Shown: one piece after another, positions 7,921 to 16,145 of the stretch | Layout of the letters: every line of letters begins with the position of its first letter | Numbering within the stretch: the stretch's first letter is position 1 | Source of the DNA: Litorilinea aerophila | GTDB lineage: Bacteria > Chloroflexota > Anaerolineae > Caldilineales > Caldilineaceae | DNA: 33,995 bases | Direction of reading: 5' to 3' | Assembly: GCA_945897075.1 (NCBI GenBank) | Contig: CAMDEX010000035.1 | Location: 1 to 33,995 of the forward strand | Made by a program: the position numbers and the translations under genes | Notes under the pieces: generated by a model | What the model saw: the letters and a program-made list of their open reading frames with translations, nothing else | Told to the model about the DNA's origin: nothing | The model's database searches: none

Positions 7921-9426
7921 ATGGTAAACGCAAGAATGTCAAGGCGGTCCTTCTTAAGGACAGTGAGCATGGTGGCGATTGGTACGGGGATTGGCGGTAT
8001 GGTGGCGGCGTGCCAACCAGCGGTAACACCCACTACGAAAGGTGGAGAACCTGCCGCTGCGCCCAAGCAGTTGGTCACCTATTGGGGTGGCTGGACGCCC
8101 AGCGAAGATATGGAGAAGAGCGAAGACAACCCAACGCCCCATGACAACCTCACCGAGGTACTCGCCGCCTATATGGCGCAAAAGCCGGGGGTCGAGGTCG
8201 AGTGGATTCGTGTGCCGCAGGGAACAGATAGTCGTGAATGGACGATTGCCCAACAGACCGCCGGCACCATTCCGCATATTGTGCCGCAAGCCACCTGGCA
8301 CACCAAAGATGATACGGATAAGAGTTGGTGGGTGGATTTGACCCCCCATTTTGAACAACCCAATCCCTATATCCCCAGCGGTGCCGAAGGTAGCCAACAT
8401 TGGATCGATCAATTCTTCCCCATTCCCACGGGTGAAACGCTGATCCGGGGCAAATACTACAATCTTGTTTTTGGCCTGGTCACGACCTTTTTCTACTACA
8501 ATGTGGATTGGTTTAACAAACTGGGGCTGAAGGCTCCGGAGAGCTATGCCCAATTCTTGGAGGTGTGTGCCGCCTTCAAAAAAGAGGGGGTCAATGCCTA
8601 CGGTGGCTGGACTGGGTCGGCAGCGGACACAGACCATTGGTATCGTATCCAGTTGGGCGGTATGTTGATGGCCAAGGACATTGAACCCTTGGTCAACCCG
8701 GACCGCAACACGGCGACTTTTGACGAAGTGGCCTGTGCCATCAAGACCGGCGTTTATAGCCCGCGCTTGCCACAATATCGCGAGTGGATGGAGCTGTGGA
8801 AGCTAAATGTGCCCTACCGCACCCCCGATTGGCCCACACCAGCCACCGACAGCCACGCCAATTTCCTCAAAAAAGTGGAACCGATCATGGAGAATGGCAC
8901 CTGGTCGCTGGCCCGTTTGCAAAATGATTCGCTGATGGATTTTGAGTGGAGTGCCTTCTTTGCGCCAACGTTGACCAAAGAGAGCAGCCAATTTGTCAGC
9001 GATCCACCCAATTCGGCCTGGCCGATTGGTGGGGCAGTGGGTGATCAGTTTGCTCTCTCCAGGCGCAGCGAAACGGATGGCTTGCTCGATGTCGCGATTG
9101 ATCTCATGCACTGGATTTCGGTGCCGGAAAATCTGAATACCATTCAGTCGGAGATCGGTGAGAACATCCCCAATATTAAGAATGTCAAGGTCAATGAAGC
9201 GTTCAAAGATTCCTATGACAAACTGACCTCCAAGATCGGTGAAAGCCAAATGTTTGCCTATGAACAGGTAAAAATGGATGATGAGGCTTCAACGCCGATT
9301 GGCCAAGCCTGGCGCGCCTATATGCTCGATCAGATGGATATCGAGGACGCCCTGACAATCGTGGAAGAGAGTTTTAACAGCTACGCTGACCGCTACACAG
9401 AAAAGACTGGGTTGAAGTGTGGGTAG
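7921..9426 (+). CDS. Sugar ABC transporter substrate-binding lipoprotein (CUT1 type)
   Basis: The 501-residue protein is an extracellular solute-binding protein of family 1. Its N-terminus carries a twin-arginine motif (SRRSFLRT, 7-14), a hydrophobic stretch and a lipobox ending MVAAC with C31, so export by Tat and lipid anchoring are expected. The mature part begins with a Pro/Thr/Ala-rich linker before LVTYWGGW. AAGGAG at 7908-7913 lies 7 nt before the ATG. It is followed by two permease genes. The ligand cannot be read from the sequence; an oligosaccharide is likely for this class. A stable hairpin starts 9 bases after the stop codon. Confidence 0.92.
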   Translation: MVNARMSRRSFLRTVSMVAIGTGIGGMVAACQPAVTPTTKGGEPAAAPKQLVTYWGGWTPSEDMEKSEDNPTPHDNLTEVLAAYMAQKPGVEVEWIRVPQGTDSREWTIAQQTAGTIPHIVPQATWHTKDDTDKSWWVDLTPHFEQPNPYIPSGAEGSQHWIDQFFPIPTGETLIRGKYYNLVFGLVTTFFYYNVDWFNKLGLKAPESYAQFLEVCAAFKKEGVNAYGGWTGSAADTDHWYRIQLGGMLMAKDIEPLVNPDRNTATFDEVACAIKTGVYSPRLPQYREWMELWKLNVPYRTPDWPTPATDSHANFLKKVEPIMENGTWSLARLQNDSLMDFEWSAFFAPTLTKESSQFVSDPPNSAWPIGGAVGDQFALSRRSETDGLLDVAIDLMHWISVPENLNTIQSEIGENIPNIKNVKVNEAFKDSYDKLTSKIGESQMFAYEQVKMDDEASTPIGQAWRAYMLDQMDIEDALTIVEESFNSYADRYTEKTGLKCG

Positions 9427-9435
9427 TGGGTAGCC

Positions 9436-9504
9436 CGTAGGTGCGGTTTTGAACCGCACGTTCTCAAATAGAGAAACAATGTGCAGTTCAAAACCGCACC
9501 TACG
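9436..9504. repeat. Large hairpin between binding-protein and permease genes
   Basis: Two 24-nt arms (9436-9459 and 9481-9504) are complementary except for one base; the uninterrupted part is CGTAGGTGCGGTTTTGAAC and its complement. The loop holds a small inner stem (TTCTC 9461-9465 with GAGAA 9471-9475). The left arm alone can also fold as GTGCGGTT/AACCGCAC. It resembles a dispersed palindromic element. Its place mirrors the REP sequence between malE and malF in enteric bacteria, which protects the upstream mRNA and lowers permease expression. Confidence 0.75.
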
Positions 9505-9524
9505 TTATAGCAGCACTACACATC

Positions 9525-10448
9525 ATGCGGAGAAAGGCAGGGGGGATGCACAAACGATCATTGGGGGCGCGGCTGTGGCGGGGACGCATCGCCTATGCAA
9601 TGCTTCTGCCCAGCTTTGTCATGCTTTTCATCTTTCTCTACTACCCAGCCACTATGGGGCTTTATCGTTCACTCTTCAAATGGAGCGCGGGTGCCGAGGC
9701 AAAATTTGTCGGATTGGACAATTTTGTCACCCTCTTTACCAAAGATAGGGTCTTCCAGGCCTCACTCGGTCACATGGTGCAGTTGGCCGCCTGGTATCTT
9801 TTCTCAACGCTGGTAATTTCGATTGGCATGGCGATTTTAATCCATCGCTTGCGCCGGCAAGATGTCAAATATTTCTTTCGTCTTTTTGCCGTCTTGCCGG
9901 TCATCATTCCGGGCATTGTCATTTTGATGCTTTGGAAGTTTATCTACGACGCCTCGATTGGCCCGCTCAATGCCCTGCTGATTGCTGCCGGGCTGCAAGA
10001 GTGGACACACGCCTGGCTATCGGACCCCAACACCGCTCTCTTTGCTGTGATGTTGCGCAATTTTCCGTGGACAGACGGCATTGCCACACTGATCTTTCTG
10101 GCGGGATTTCAGGCCATCTCAGCCGAGGTGGTGGAGAGTTCCATGCTTGACGGTGCCGGTGGGTTGCGCCGTCTGTGGTCCATTGAATTGCCCTTGATCG
10201 CAGGTCAGATTAAGTTGATCTCGGTGCTGACCATTATCTGGGGGGTGCAGGAGTTCACTGCCATCTTCGCCATGACCCAGGGTGGGCCGATCAACGCCAC
10301 TATGGTGCCTGGCATGTGGATGTATTGGAATGCCTTCTCGATCAACAAGATGGGGTACGCCTCGGCGATTGGCGTGGTTATGTTTGTCATCACCATGATC
10401 CTGACATTGATCAACATGCGCTATATTACTACAAGCCACGATAAGTAA
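9525..10448 (+). CDS. ABC sugar transporter permease, MalF/UgpA type
   Basis: The 307-residue membrane protein has about six hydrophobic segments (for example 22-46, 84-106 and 117-141). It has the cytoplasmic EAA loop of binding-protein-dependent permeases at 201-223, with the conserved LDGAGG...LP pattern that docks on the ATPase. It is paired with the next gene to form the heterodimeric channel for the binding protein upstream. The ATG at 9546 (MHKRSLGARLW) is a possible later start, since it is preceded by a G-rich run. Confidence 0.92.
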   Translation: MRRKAGGMHKRSLGARLWRGRIAYAMLLPSFVMLFIFLYYPATMGLYRSLFKWSAGAEAKFVGLDNFVTLFTKDRVFQASLGHMVQLAAWYLFSTLVISIGMAILIHRLRRQDVKYFFRLFAVLPVIIPGIVILMLWKFIYDASIGPLNALLIAAGLQEWTHAWLSDPNTALFAVMLRNFPWTDGIATLIFLAGFQAISAEVVESSMLDGAGGLRRLWSIELPLIAGQIKLISVLTIIWGVQEFTAIFAMTQGGPINATMVPGMWMYWNAFSINKMGYASAIGVVMFVITMILTLINMRYITTSHDK

Positions 10449-10458
10449 GGGGGATCGG

Positions 10459-11331
10459 GTGAGAAATGCAGTGGTGACAAGGCGACACGGTGACAAGGTA
10501 ACACTACAGATATCCAAGCTAGTGCGCGGTGACTGGTGGCGCATTTTCGTCCTGGCCGTGATCTGTATGTTAACCCTGGTTCCTTTGATCATGGCCTTCT
10601 TTATCTCCCTCAAGACGATCCCGCAATTCGCGCGCGATCCATTTATTCTTACCTTTCCACTGCATTGGGAGAATTATAGTCTGGCTTGGGTCATCGTACG
10701 CAGGTTTATGCTCAACAGTGTCATCGTCAGCGGTGTCACCGTGATTGGCGTGTTGACCCTGGCTTCGCTTTCCGCCTACGCCTTTGCGATTCTGGACTTC
10801 CCCGGTCGGAAATTTCTGTTCTATCTGGTGTTGGCGCTGCTGATGGTGCCTTCGGCGCTTACGCTCATCCCTTCCTTTGTGCTGATCAAGGACTTGGGTT
10901 TGATCAACACCTATTGGGCCATGATCCTACCGTGGATCGCCGGCGGTCAAATTTTCGCCATCTTTATGCTGCGCACCTTTTTTGAAGGTTTGCCACACGA
11001 ACTCTTTGACGCCGCCCGCATGGATGGAGCCAGCGAATGGCAAGGCTACTGGCGCATTGCCCTCCCCCTGAGTAAGTCAATTCTCGGTGTAGCCGCCATT
11101 CTGGATGTATTAGGCACCTGGAACAACCTGATCTGGCCGGCGTTGACTGTCACCGAACAAAACCTATTGACCCTCACCCCTGGCTTGATGACCTACCAGA
11201 GCGCCTACTACACCCGCTATGGCTTTATGATGGCTGGCCTTTTACTGGGTTCGATCCCATTGGTGATCCTCTTTTTCTTTACCAGCCGCTGGTTCGTCGA
11301 CGGGCTGACGTCCGGGGCCATCAAAATGTAA
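10459..11331 (+). CDS. ABC sugar transporter permease, MalG/UgpE type
   Basis: The 290-residue membrane protein ends in DGLTSGAIKM, close to the usual MalG-type GLTAGAVKG ending. Its EAA loop is at 181-203 (AARMDGASEWQGYWRIALP). It starts with GTG 10459, with AGGGGG 5 nt upstream and a 10-nt gap from the previous gene. The first 20 residues are unusual: they are encoded by a short repeat (GGTGACAAGG at 10473 and 10489), so the true start could be further in, for example GTG 10522. No ATPase gene follows, as is common where one ATPase serves several CUT1 systems. Confidence 0.92.
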   Translation: MRNAVVTRRHGDKVTLQISKLVRGDWWRIFVLAVICMLTLVPLIMAFFISLKTIPQFARDPFILTFPLHWENYSLAWVIVRRFMLNSVIVSGVTVIGVLTLASLSAYAFAILDFPGRKFLFYLVLALLMVPSALTLIPSFVLIKDLGLINTYWAMILPWIAGGQIFAIFMLRTFFEGLPHELFDAARMDGASEWQGYWRIALPLSKSILGVAAILDVLGTWNNLIWPALTVTEQNLLTLTPGLMTYQSAYYTRYGFMMAGLLLGSIPLVILFFFTSRWFVDGLTSGAIKM

Positions 11332-11394
11332 ATCGCCAACCTGGCAAATCAGTGTCATACGAATCACAATACGAACGGTGAACCGGAGAAACCC

Positions 11395-12522
11395 ATGAAG
11401 ATCAAGACGATTCAGGCCTTCCCGCTGGCCTATCCAGAGCCACACTACAAAAACATTCAACGCTATATCACGCTGGCCCGTGTCGAGAGCGAAGATGGGT
11501 TGGTCGGGTGGGGCGAGTGCATTTCCCAATTCCGTGAAGCGACACTGGCAACCAAGATCATCATCGAGCAGGGGCTGGCACCCTTGTTGATCGGCGAGGA
11601 GGCGCGCGATGTCGAGCGCGCCTGGCACAAAATGATGGCCCACATCTGGTGGTATGGGCCCGAGGGGATCGCCGCCTTTGCGGTCAGCGCCGTTGACATG
11701 GCCCTGTGGGATCTCAAAGGCAAGGCACTGGGCTTGCCCGTCTGCCAACTGTTGGGCGGCAAACTGCGCGACAAGGTGGCGGCTATGGCCTCCTTTATCT
11801 TCGACATGGAAGATCTGGAGTGGACGCTCAACGAATTTCGCTGGCTGCGCGAGCAGGGCTATCAGATCGTCAAAGCCGGTTGGGGTATGCGGCCCGAGGC
11901 GGTCTTCGGGCAAAACCGGGCGCGTGATCTCGAAGTTGTGCGCCGTGTGCGCGAAGTCATTGGCGATGATCTGGAACTGGTTGTGGACACGCCGGGCGCG
12001 CGTAACTTGTGGGATGTGCCCACGGCCATCCAGCGTTTCCAAGATCTGGCCCCCTATCGCCTGCGCTGGATCGAGCAGCCCTTGCTGCCGCGTGACCTGG
12101 CCGGTCATGCGCGGCTGCGCGCCGCGGTCTCCACCCCCATCGGCACCGGTGAAGATGAGTGGGATATGGAAAGTTACCGGCGGCTGATTCAATCGGGTGG
12201 CGTTGATGTGGTTCAGATCGACCCCGGTCGCTGCCACGGTATCACCGGCAGCCGTGAGATCATCCGCCTGATCGAGGCGGAAAACTTGCAGTATAGTCTG
12301 CATACCTGGAGCAGCGCCCTCAACAGCGCGGCCAGCGTCCACCTGCTCGCCATCTCACCCCAGGGCATCAGCATGGATCTCAAGCCGCACGAATCGCCCA
12401 TGCAACACGAGCTGGTCAGCGATCCGTGGGTGCAAAAGGATGGCTATCTAAGCGTGCGCGCCACCCCCGGCCTGGGCGTACATGTGCGCGAAGAGATTGT
12501 GCAGAAGTATCTGTTTGGGTGA
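11395..12522 (+). CDS. Mandelate racemase/muconate lactonizing-family enzyme, probable sugar-acid dehydratase
   Basis: The 375-residue protein is an enolase-superfamily member. The three metal ligands are visible: D198 (VVDT), E227 (WIEQP) and E253 (GTGED). An Asp/His base pair is formed by D276 (QIDPGR) and H303 (SLHTW). The catalytic-lysine motif reads VKAGWG, so K160 is kept but the second lysine of the classical KxK is G162. That favours a dehydratase of a sugar acid, using the Asp-His pair, over a mandelate-type racemase. The exact substrate is unclear. CGGAGA lies about 7 nt before the ATG. The neighbouring SDR could make the acid or a lactone, or reduce a product. Confidence 0.88.
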   Translation: MKIKTIQAFPLAYPEPHYKNIQRYITLARVESEDGLVGWGECISQFREATLATKIIIEQGLAPLLIGEEARDVERAWHKMMAHIWWYGPEGIAAFAVSAVDMALWDLKGKALGLPVCQLLGGKLRDKVAAMASFIFDMEDLEWTLNEFRWLREQGYQIVKAGWGMRPEAVFGQNRARDLEVVRRVREVIGDDLELVVDTPGARNLWDVPTAIQRFQDLAPYRLRWIEQPLLPRDLAGHARLRAAVSTPIGTGEDEWDMESYRRLIQSGGVDVVQIDPGRCHGITGSREIIRLIEAENLQYSLHTWSSALNSAASVHLLAISPQGISMDLKPHESPMQHELVSDPWVQKDGYLSVRATPGLGVHVREEIVQKYLFG

Positions 12523-12543
12523 TAGGAGTTAGGAGTTAGGAGT
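12523..12543. repeat. Three tandem TAGGAGT heptamers
   Basis: TAGGAGT occurs three times head to tail directly after the stop codon of the enolase-superfamily gene, then breaks off. Short tandem heptamers of this kind are common intergenic repeats in some bacterial groups; no function is evident. Confidence 0.8.
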
Positions 12544-12551
12544 TACGATTG

Positions 12552-12569
12552 TCAGTGGACCGCAATACT
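12552..12569. repeat. Probable half of a TCAGTAGA-type palindromic element
   Basis: TCAGTGGACCGCAATACT matches 16 of 18 bases of the left arm of the element at 22471-22535. No matching right arm follows, so it looks like a degenerate fragment. It lies in the gap before the SDR gene. Confidence 0.4.
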
Positions 12570-12616
12570 AAGTATGCATCCTGCGCCCTAGCGCGTAACG
12601 CAAGAGAGAATAGACG

Positions 12617-13426
12617 ATGACGCCAGGCAACCAAACGCTGCCGCGGCGGGCGCTGATCACTGGCGGTGCCAGCGGTTTTGGCTGGGCGATTGCCCAGGCA
12701 CTGCTCGCCCAGGGCGCGCAGGTGGCGATTGGCGACAACCATCCCGACCGGCTGGCCGCGGCAACGGCCAGCCTGCCCCATGCCAATCTGTTGGCGCTGG
12801 AATTGGATGTAACGTCACCGGTCTCGGCGCGCGCCGCAGTAACAGCCTGTGCAGCGCGCTTTGGCGGGCTGGACACGCTGGTCAACTCGGCTGGGATCAT
12901 CTATTTCACTCCGCTGGCTGCCATCAGCGAAGCAGAATGGGATCGGGTCATTGATGTGGATTTGAAGGGGCCGTTTCTCTGCGCGCAAGCCGCGGCAGCA
13001 CTGCTCTCTGCCAGCGGGCGCGGGCGTATTGTCAATATTGGCTCCGACGCTTCCAAAGTGGGCTTTCCCATGCTGGCCCACTATTGCGCGGCCAAGGCCG
13101 GCGTTGTCGGCCTGACCAAAGTGCTGGCCGGGGAACTGGCACCGCACCAAGTCACAGTCAACTGTGTCTGCCCGGTAGGTGTATCGGGCACCCAGATGGG
13201 GCAGGAAGTGCTCAACTGGAAAATCAGCGCCACTGGTCAAAAAGCCGAGGATATCCTGGCCGCCACGGCCAACAGCATCCCCCTCAAGCGCAACCCCACC
13301 GTTGCCGATATTGTCCACGCCGTACTCTTTTTCCTGTCGGATGGGGCGGCCTTTCTTACCGGCCTGGCCCTGGATGTGGATGGCGGGATGCTCAGCACGA
13401 TTCCGTTGCCAGGTGTGGCCGAGTAA
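12617..13426 (+). CDS. Short-chain dehydrogenase/reductase (SDR)
   Basis: The 269-residue protein has a classical SDR layout: the nucleotide-binding TGGASGFG at 15-22, NSAG at 90-93, a serine around 143-146 and the catalytic Y156-x3-K160. D40 after the second beta strand suggests NAD rather than NADP. The C-terminus (FLTGLALDVDGGM) is typical. It probably oxidises a sugar or polyol hydroxyl, or reduces a keto-sugar, next to the enolase-superfamily enzyme in the same operon. The ribosome binding site is weak (GAGAG upstream). Confidence 0.93.
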   Translation: MTPGNQTLPRRALITGGASGFGWAIAQALLAQGAQVAIGDNHPDRLAAATASLPHANLLALELDVTSPVSARAAVTACAARFGGLDTLVNSAGIIYFTPLAAISEAEWDRVIDVDLKGPFLCAQAAAALLSASGRGRIVNIGSDASKVGFPMLAHYCAAKAGVVGLTKVLAGELAPHQVTVNCVCPVGVSGTQMGQEVLNWKISATGQKAEDILAATANSIPLKRNPTVADIVHAVLFFLSDGAAFLTGLALDVDGGMLSTIPLPGVAE

Positions 13427-13443
13427 TCGCCTGGGATTCACCG

Positions 13444-14199
13444 ATGTCACAAAACCAAACGCAAGCAAGCGCTTCTGCCCCAAATCCCATCCGAGCCATA
13501 CCGGATAAGCTCGTGGTGCTGACCTTTGACGATGGCGTCAAGTCGCAGTGGACGTTTGCCGCGCCGCTGCTCCAGCACTATGGCTTTGGTGCTACCTTTT
13601 ACATTACAGAGGGGCTGCGCTTTTTGGAGGACAAGGAGCGCTATCTGACCTGGGCCGAAGTGCGGGCGTTGCATGACCTCGGCTTTGAAATTGGCAACCA
13701 TACGCGCCAGCACAAAAATGTGGCGACCCAGACCGCGGCTGAATTGCGCGCCGACCTGGATCACATTGATCAGCGTTGCGCCGAACATGGCATCCCGCGC
13801 CCCACCACCTTCTGTTATCCCGGCTACCATACCAGCCCAGAAGCGGTGCAGGTGATCGCCGAACACGGCTTTCAGTTTGCCCGCTGTGGCACAATGCCGG
13901 ACTACCCCTACAATCGCGAGGGCAGTCGCGGGCCGGCCTACGATCCCCAACGACATCCGCCGCTGCTTGTCCCAACAACCGGTGCGTCCGGCCCCAACTG
14001 GGACTTTGCCGATCTGGTTTGGGCGGTTGAACAGGCCAACGACGGCAAAATCGCGGTGCTGACCTTTCATGGCGTACCCGATCTCGATCATCCCTGGGTG
14101 CATACGGAGCCGGCGGTCTTTGCCAGCTATCTCCAATACCTGCACGAGCGCGGCTGCACGGTGATTGCCCTGCGCGATTTGGCGCGCTATGTGTATTGA
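13444..14199 (+). CDS. Polysaccharide deacetylase-family (NodB-like) protein
   Basis: The 251-residue protein carries the NodB metal-dependent deacetylase signature. TFDDG gives D29 and D30, NHTRQH gives H86 and H90, and there is a later FCYPGYH block and a TFHG motif. The open frame extends upstream into the SDR gene, but family similarity begins after ATG 13444, 17 nt past the SDR stop. There is no signal peptide, so it probably acts on a small imported acetylated sugar in the cytoplasm rather than on cell-wall polymers (inference). It is the last gene of the plus-strand operon and ends in the arm of a terminator-like hairpin. Confidence 0.88.
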   Translation: MSQNQTQASASAPNPIRAIPDKLVVLTFDDGVKSQWTFAAPLLQHYGFGATFYITEGLRFLEDKERYLTWAEVRALHDLGFEIGNHTRQHKNVATQTAAELRADLDHIDQRCAEHGIPRPTTFCYPGYHTSPEAVQVIAEHGFQFARCGTMPDYPYNREGSRGPAYDPQRHPPLLVPTTGASGPNWDFADLVWAVEQANDGKIAVLTFHGVPDLDHPWVHTEPAVFASYLQYLHERGCTVIALRDLARYVY

Positions 14200-14237
14200 A
14201 AACAGTCGTTTTTAGCTGTTTCAAAACGATTGTTTTC
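14198..14237. terminator. Bidirectional terminator candidate between convergent genes
   Basis: GAAAACAGTCGTTTT (14198-14212) and AAAACGATTGTTTTC (14223-14237) pair at 14 of 15 positions with a 10-nt loop. The T-rich and A-rich arms could serve both strands. It lies exactly where the plus-strand operon ends and the minus-strand operon ends. Confidence 0.65.
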
Positions 14238-14275
14238 AAACAGAGTCGGCAACATAGCCGCTGGGGATCAGGGTT

Positions 14276-15262
14276 TCAGGATTCATGGGAAAAAGCCAAG
14301 CGCGCCGCGCCGATCACGCCGGCATGATCCCCTAATTGGGCGCGCACGAATTCGACCGCAATATAGCCTCTGGCGATGAGGTAACAACGTCGCGCCATTG
14401 CTTGTTGCATGGGCTTGAGGATCAAGTCGCCAACATCAGCCATGCCACCACCAACGATAATCTTCTCCGGTTCGCACAGCGAGACCAGCGTCGCCAGACC
14501 AAAGCCAATCAGTTCCCCGGCCCGGTTTACAATGGACTGCGCAACCGGATCGCCACGCTCGGCGGCGCAAAATACAGTGGCGGCGGTTATGCAATCGGCG
14601 CGTCCCTGAACCAGGTCGCCGATCAGCGTGACGGTGCCACTTTCAACAGCCGCCCGCCCTTGCTGAGCAATGGCCGGGCCGGCAGCCTGCGTTTCCAGGC
14701 AGCCGGTCAGCCCACAGTCGCAGAGCACCGCCCCATCGTCGTTGACAATGATATGCCCAAATTCCCCAGCCATGCCGTGCCGACCAACATAGAGCTTGCC
14801 ATCGACAACGATACCGCAGCCGAGGCCGGTTCCCAAGGTGATCATGATCAGGTGACGGCTACCCCGCCCGGCACCCACCCATAACTCACCCAGGGTGGCG
14901 ACATGGGGATCCGACTCCACATAAATGGGTAGAGCCAACTCTTGCTGTAACCGATCCAGGTCAAAAATCTGCTGCCAGTGTGCCATTTTGGGTGCGAATG
15001 CCAAGCGTCCGCTGAGCCGATCCAGCCAGCCAGGGATGCCGAGACCAACACCTTGTAATTGGCTCAGTTGCACGTTCGCTTGTGTCGCAACTGTGCGAAT
15101 GGCTTGCACCAGCAGATCGTGACCTTGCATCGGATCAGCGATTGGCGACCTGGTGCGCGTGAACGCCAGGATCTTCCCGCTTTGATCGACCACCGCCGCC
15201 CGCAGATTGGTGCCGCCAATATCGACGCCAATCGCAACACCGCTCTCTTCTATAGAATCCAT
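14276..15262 (-). CDS. ROK-family sugar kinase (glucokinase-like)
   Basis: The 328-residue protein shows the ROK signatures: ATP-binding DIGGT at 14-18, catalytic D118, H170 and the zinc cluster CDCGLTGCLE with C181, C183 and C188. ROK kinases phosphorylate glucose, fructose, N-acetyl sugars or related hexoses. The motif around the catalytic residue reads ESDPHVA instead of the common ENDANAA, so the sugar preference may differ from ordinary glucokinase. The start at 15262 is chosen for the strong AAGGAG on the minus strand and because the family domain begins there; the frame extends further upstream. It is last in the long minus-strand gene set, after a cupin phosphoglucose isomerase. Confidence 0.92.
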   Translation of the reverse strand: MDSIEESGVAIGVDIGGTNLRAAVVDQSGKILAFTRTRSPIADPMQGHDLLVQAIRTVATQANVQLSQLQGVGLGIPGWLDRLSGRLAFAPKMAHWQQIFDLDRLQQELALPIYVESDPHVATLGELWVGAGRGSRHLIMITLGTGLGCGIVVDGKLYVGRHGMAGEFGHIIVNDDGAVLCDCGLTGCLETQAAGPAIAQQGRAAVESGTVTLIGDLVQGRADCITAATVFCAAERGDPVAQSIVNRAGELIGFGLATLVSLCEPEKIIVGGGMADVGDLILKPMQQAMARRCYLIARGYIAVEFVRAQLGDHAGVIGAARLAFSHES

Positions 15263-15338
15263 GCGCTTTCTCCTTCCGCCAAGAGAGCCAAATAGTAGCG
15301 CTACGACCAGCCGATTGCGGCCAGACTCTCGCATCCCT

Positions 15339-16118
15339 CTAGACGGTCCACGCCGGATCAAACTGGGTTGGATCGACCAGGAAGTGGAACGCCTCGGCAT
15401 GTTGGACAAACCAGGTGTAGAGCAGATCGCCCCAGTGCGCTTCCCACGGCTTCAGATCGGCGCTGCTGATTTGGCGTAGGCTGGGAAGATCAGCGTAGCG
15501 CTCATTGCGTATCAGCGCGGGGCCGCCGGCTTCCTGGATCAGATAGTGTGTTCCCCCGCGTCTGGCGCGATACGGCTCGGTGACGGGTGTCAGGTTGGTC
15601 GAGAGAAATGCCTCAAAAACCAGCGGTTCATCGCCCGGATTGATGGTCAAGTGGCCGTAGTTGGGCGCAACGTGAAACACATCGCCGGGGCCGGCATCGA
15701 GCAGGACAATATCGTCAATATGGGCGAAGGGGGGCGCTGCATGTTGTAGCAAAAAACGACCACGCCCATGCAGCACCTTGTATAGCTCAGGGGTAGAGGC
15801 GTTTGTGCCGGGAACGGGTGGGTGGTAGTGGCCCTGGGTCTTGTTATACTCGCCATTGTAAATCCCAGGAAGCAAGACAACATAGGCATGATCTAGCCCA
15901 TTATTTTCAAAGATCGACTGATCAGCAGCACGGCGCGCGCTCCAATAGACGCGGTAGATGTCGGTCAGCCCCTGCACAGTCGGATCCCGCCAGACTGCCG
16001 CCAGACTGTCCACCTGGCGTACACTCTCTACTATGTCACTCATCGGTTCGCCAAAGCGCAATTGCCCGTCGTCTGTGAGCGACAGCTTCACCCCGGCTAT
16101 CTTGCTTAGATCAATCAT
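15339..16118 (-). CDS. Cupin-type glucose-6-phosphate isomerase
   Basis: The 259-residue protein matches the cupin (archaeal-type, PF06560) phosphoglucose isomerase family rather than the classical one. The metal ligands H97, H99 (KTQGHYHP), E111 (in TPELYKVLHGRGRFLLQ) and H156 (PNYGH) are all present. The enzyme interconverts glucose 6-phosphate and fructose 6-phosphate. It is longer than archaeal members (about 190 residues), with extra sequence at both ends. ATG 16118 is chosen because AAGGTG lies at the right distance; GTG 16127 is possible. Next to the ROK kinase it gives a two-step entry into glycolysis. Confidence 0.87.
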   Translation of the reverse strand: MIDLSKIAGVKLSLTDDGQLRFGEPMSDIVESVRQVDSLAAVWRDPTVQGLTDIYRVYWSARRAADQSIFENNGLDHAYVVLLPGIYNGEYNKTQGHYHPPVPGTNASTPELYKVLHGRGRFLLQHAAPPFAHIDDIVLLDAGPGDVFHVAPNYGHLTINPGDEPLVFEAFLSTNLTPVTEPYRARRGGTHYLIQEAGGPALIRNERYADLPSLRQISSADLKPWEAHWGDLLYTWFVQHAEAFHFLVDPTQFDPAWTV

Positions 16119-16145
16119 GCTCGTCACCTTTTCAAAACGCGGTTC

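Noticed and set aside
13084-13443. Upstream extension of the deacetylase frame, which would overlap the SDR gene
   Set aside because: The overlapping part is a shadow of the SDR coding sequence with an Arg/Gly/Gln-rich composition; the NodB-like protein starts at 13444.
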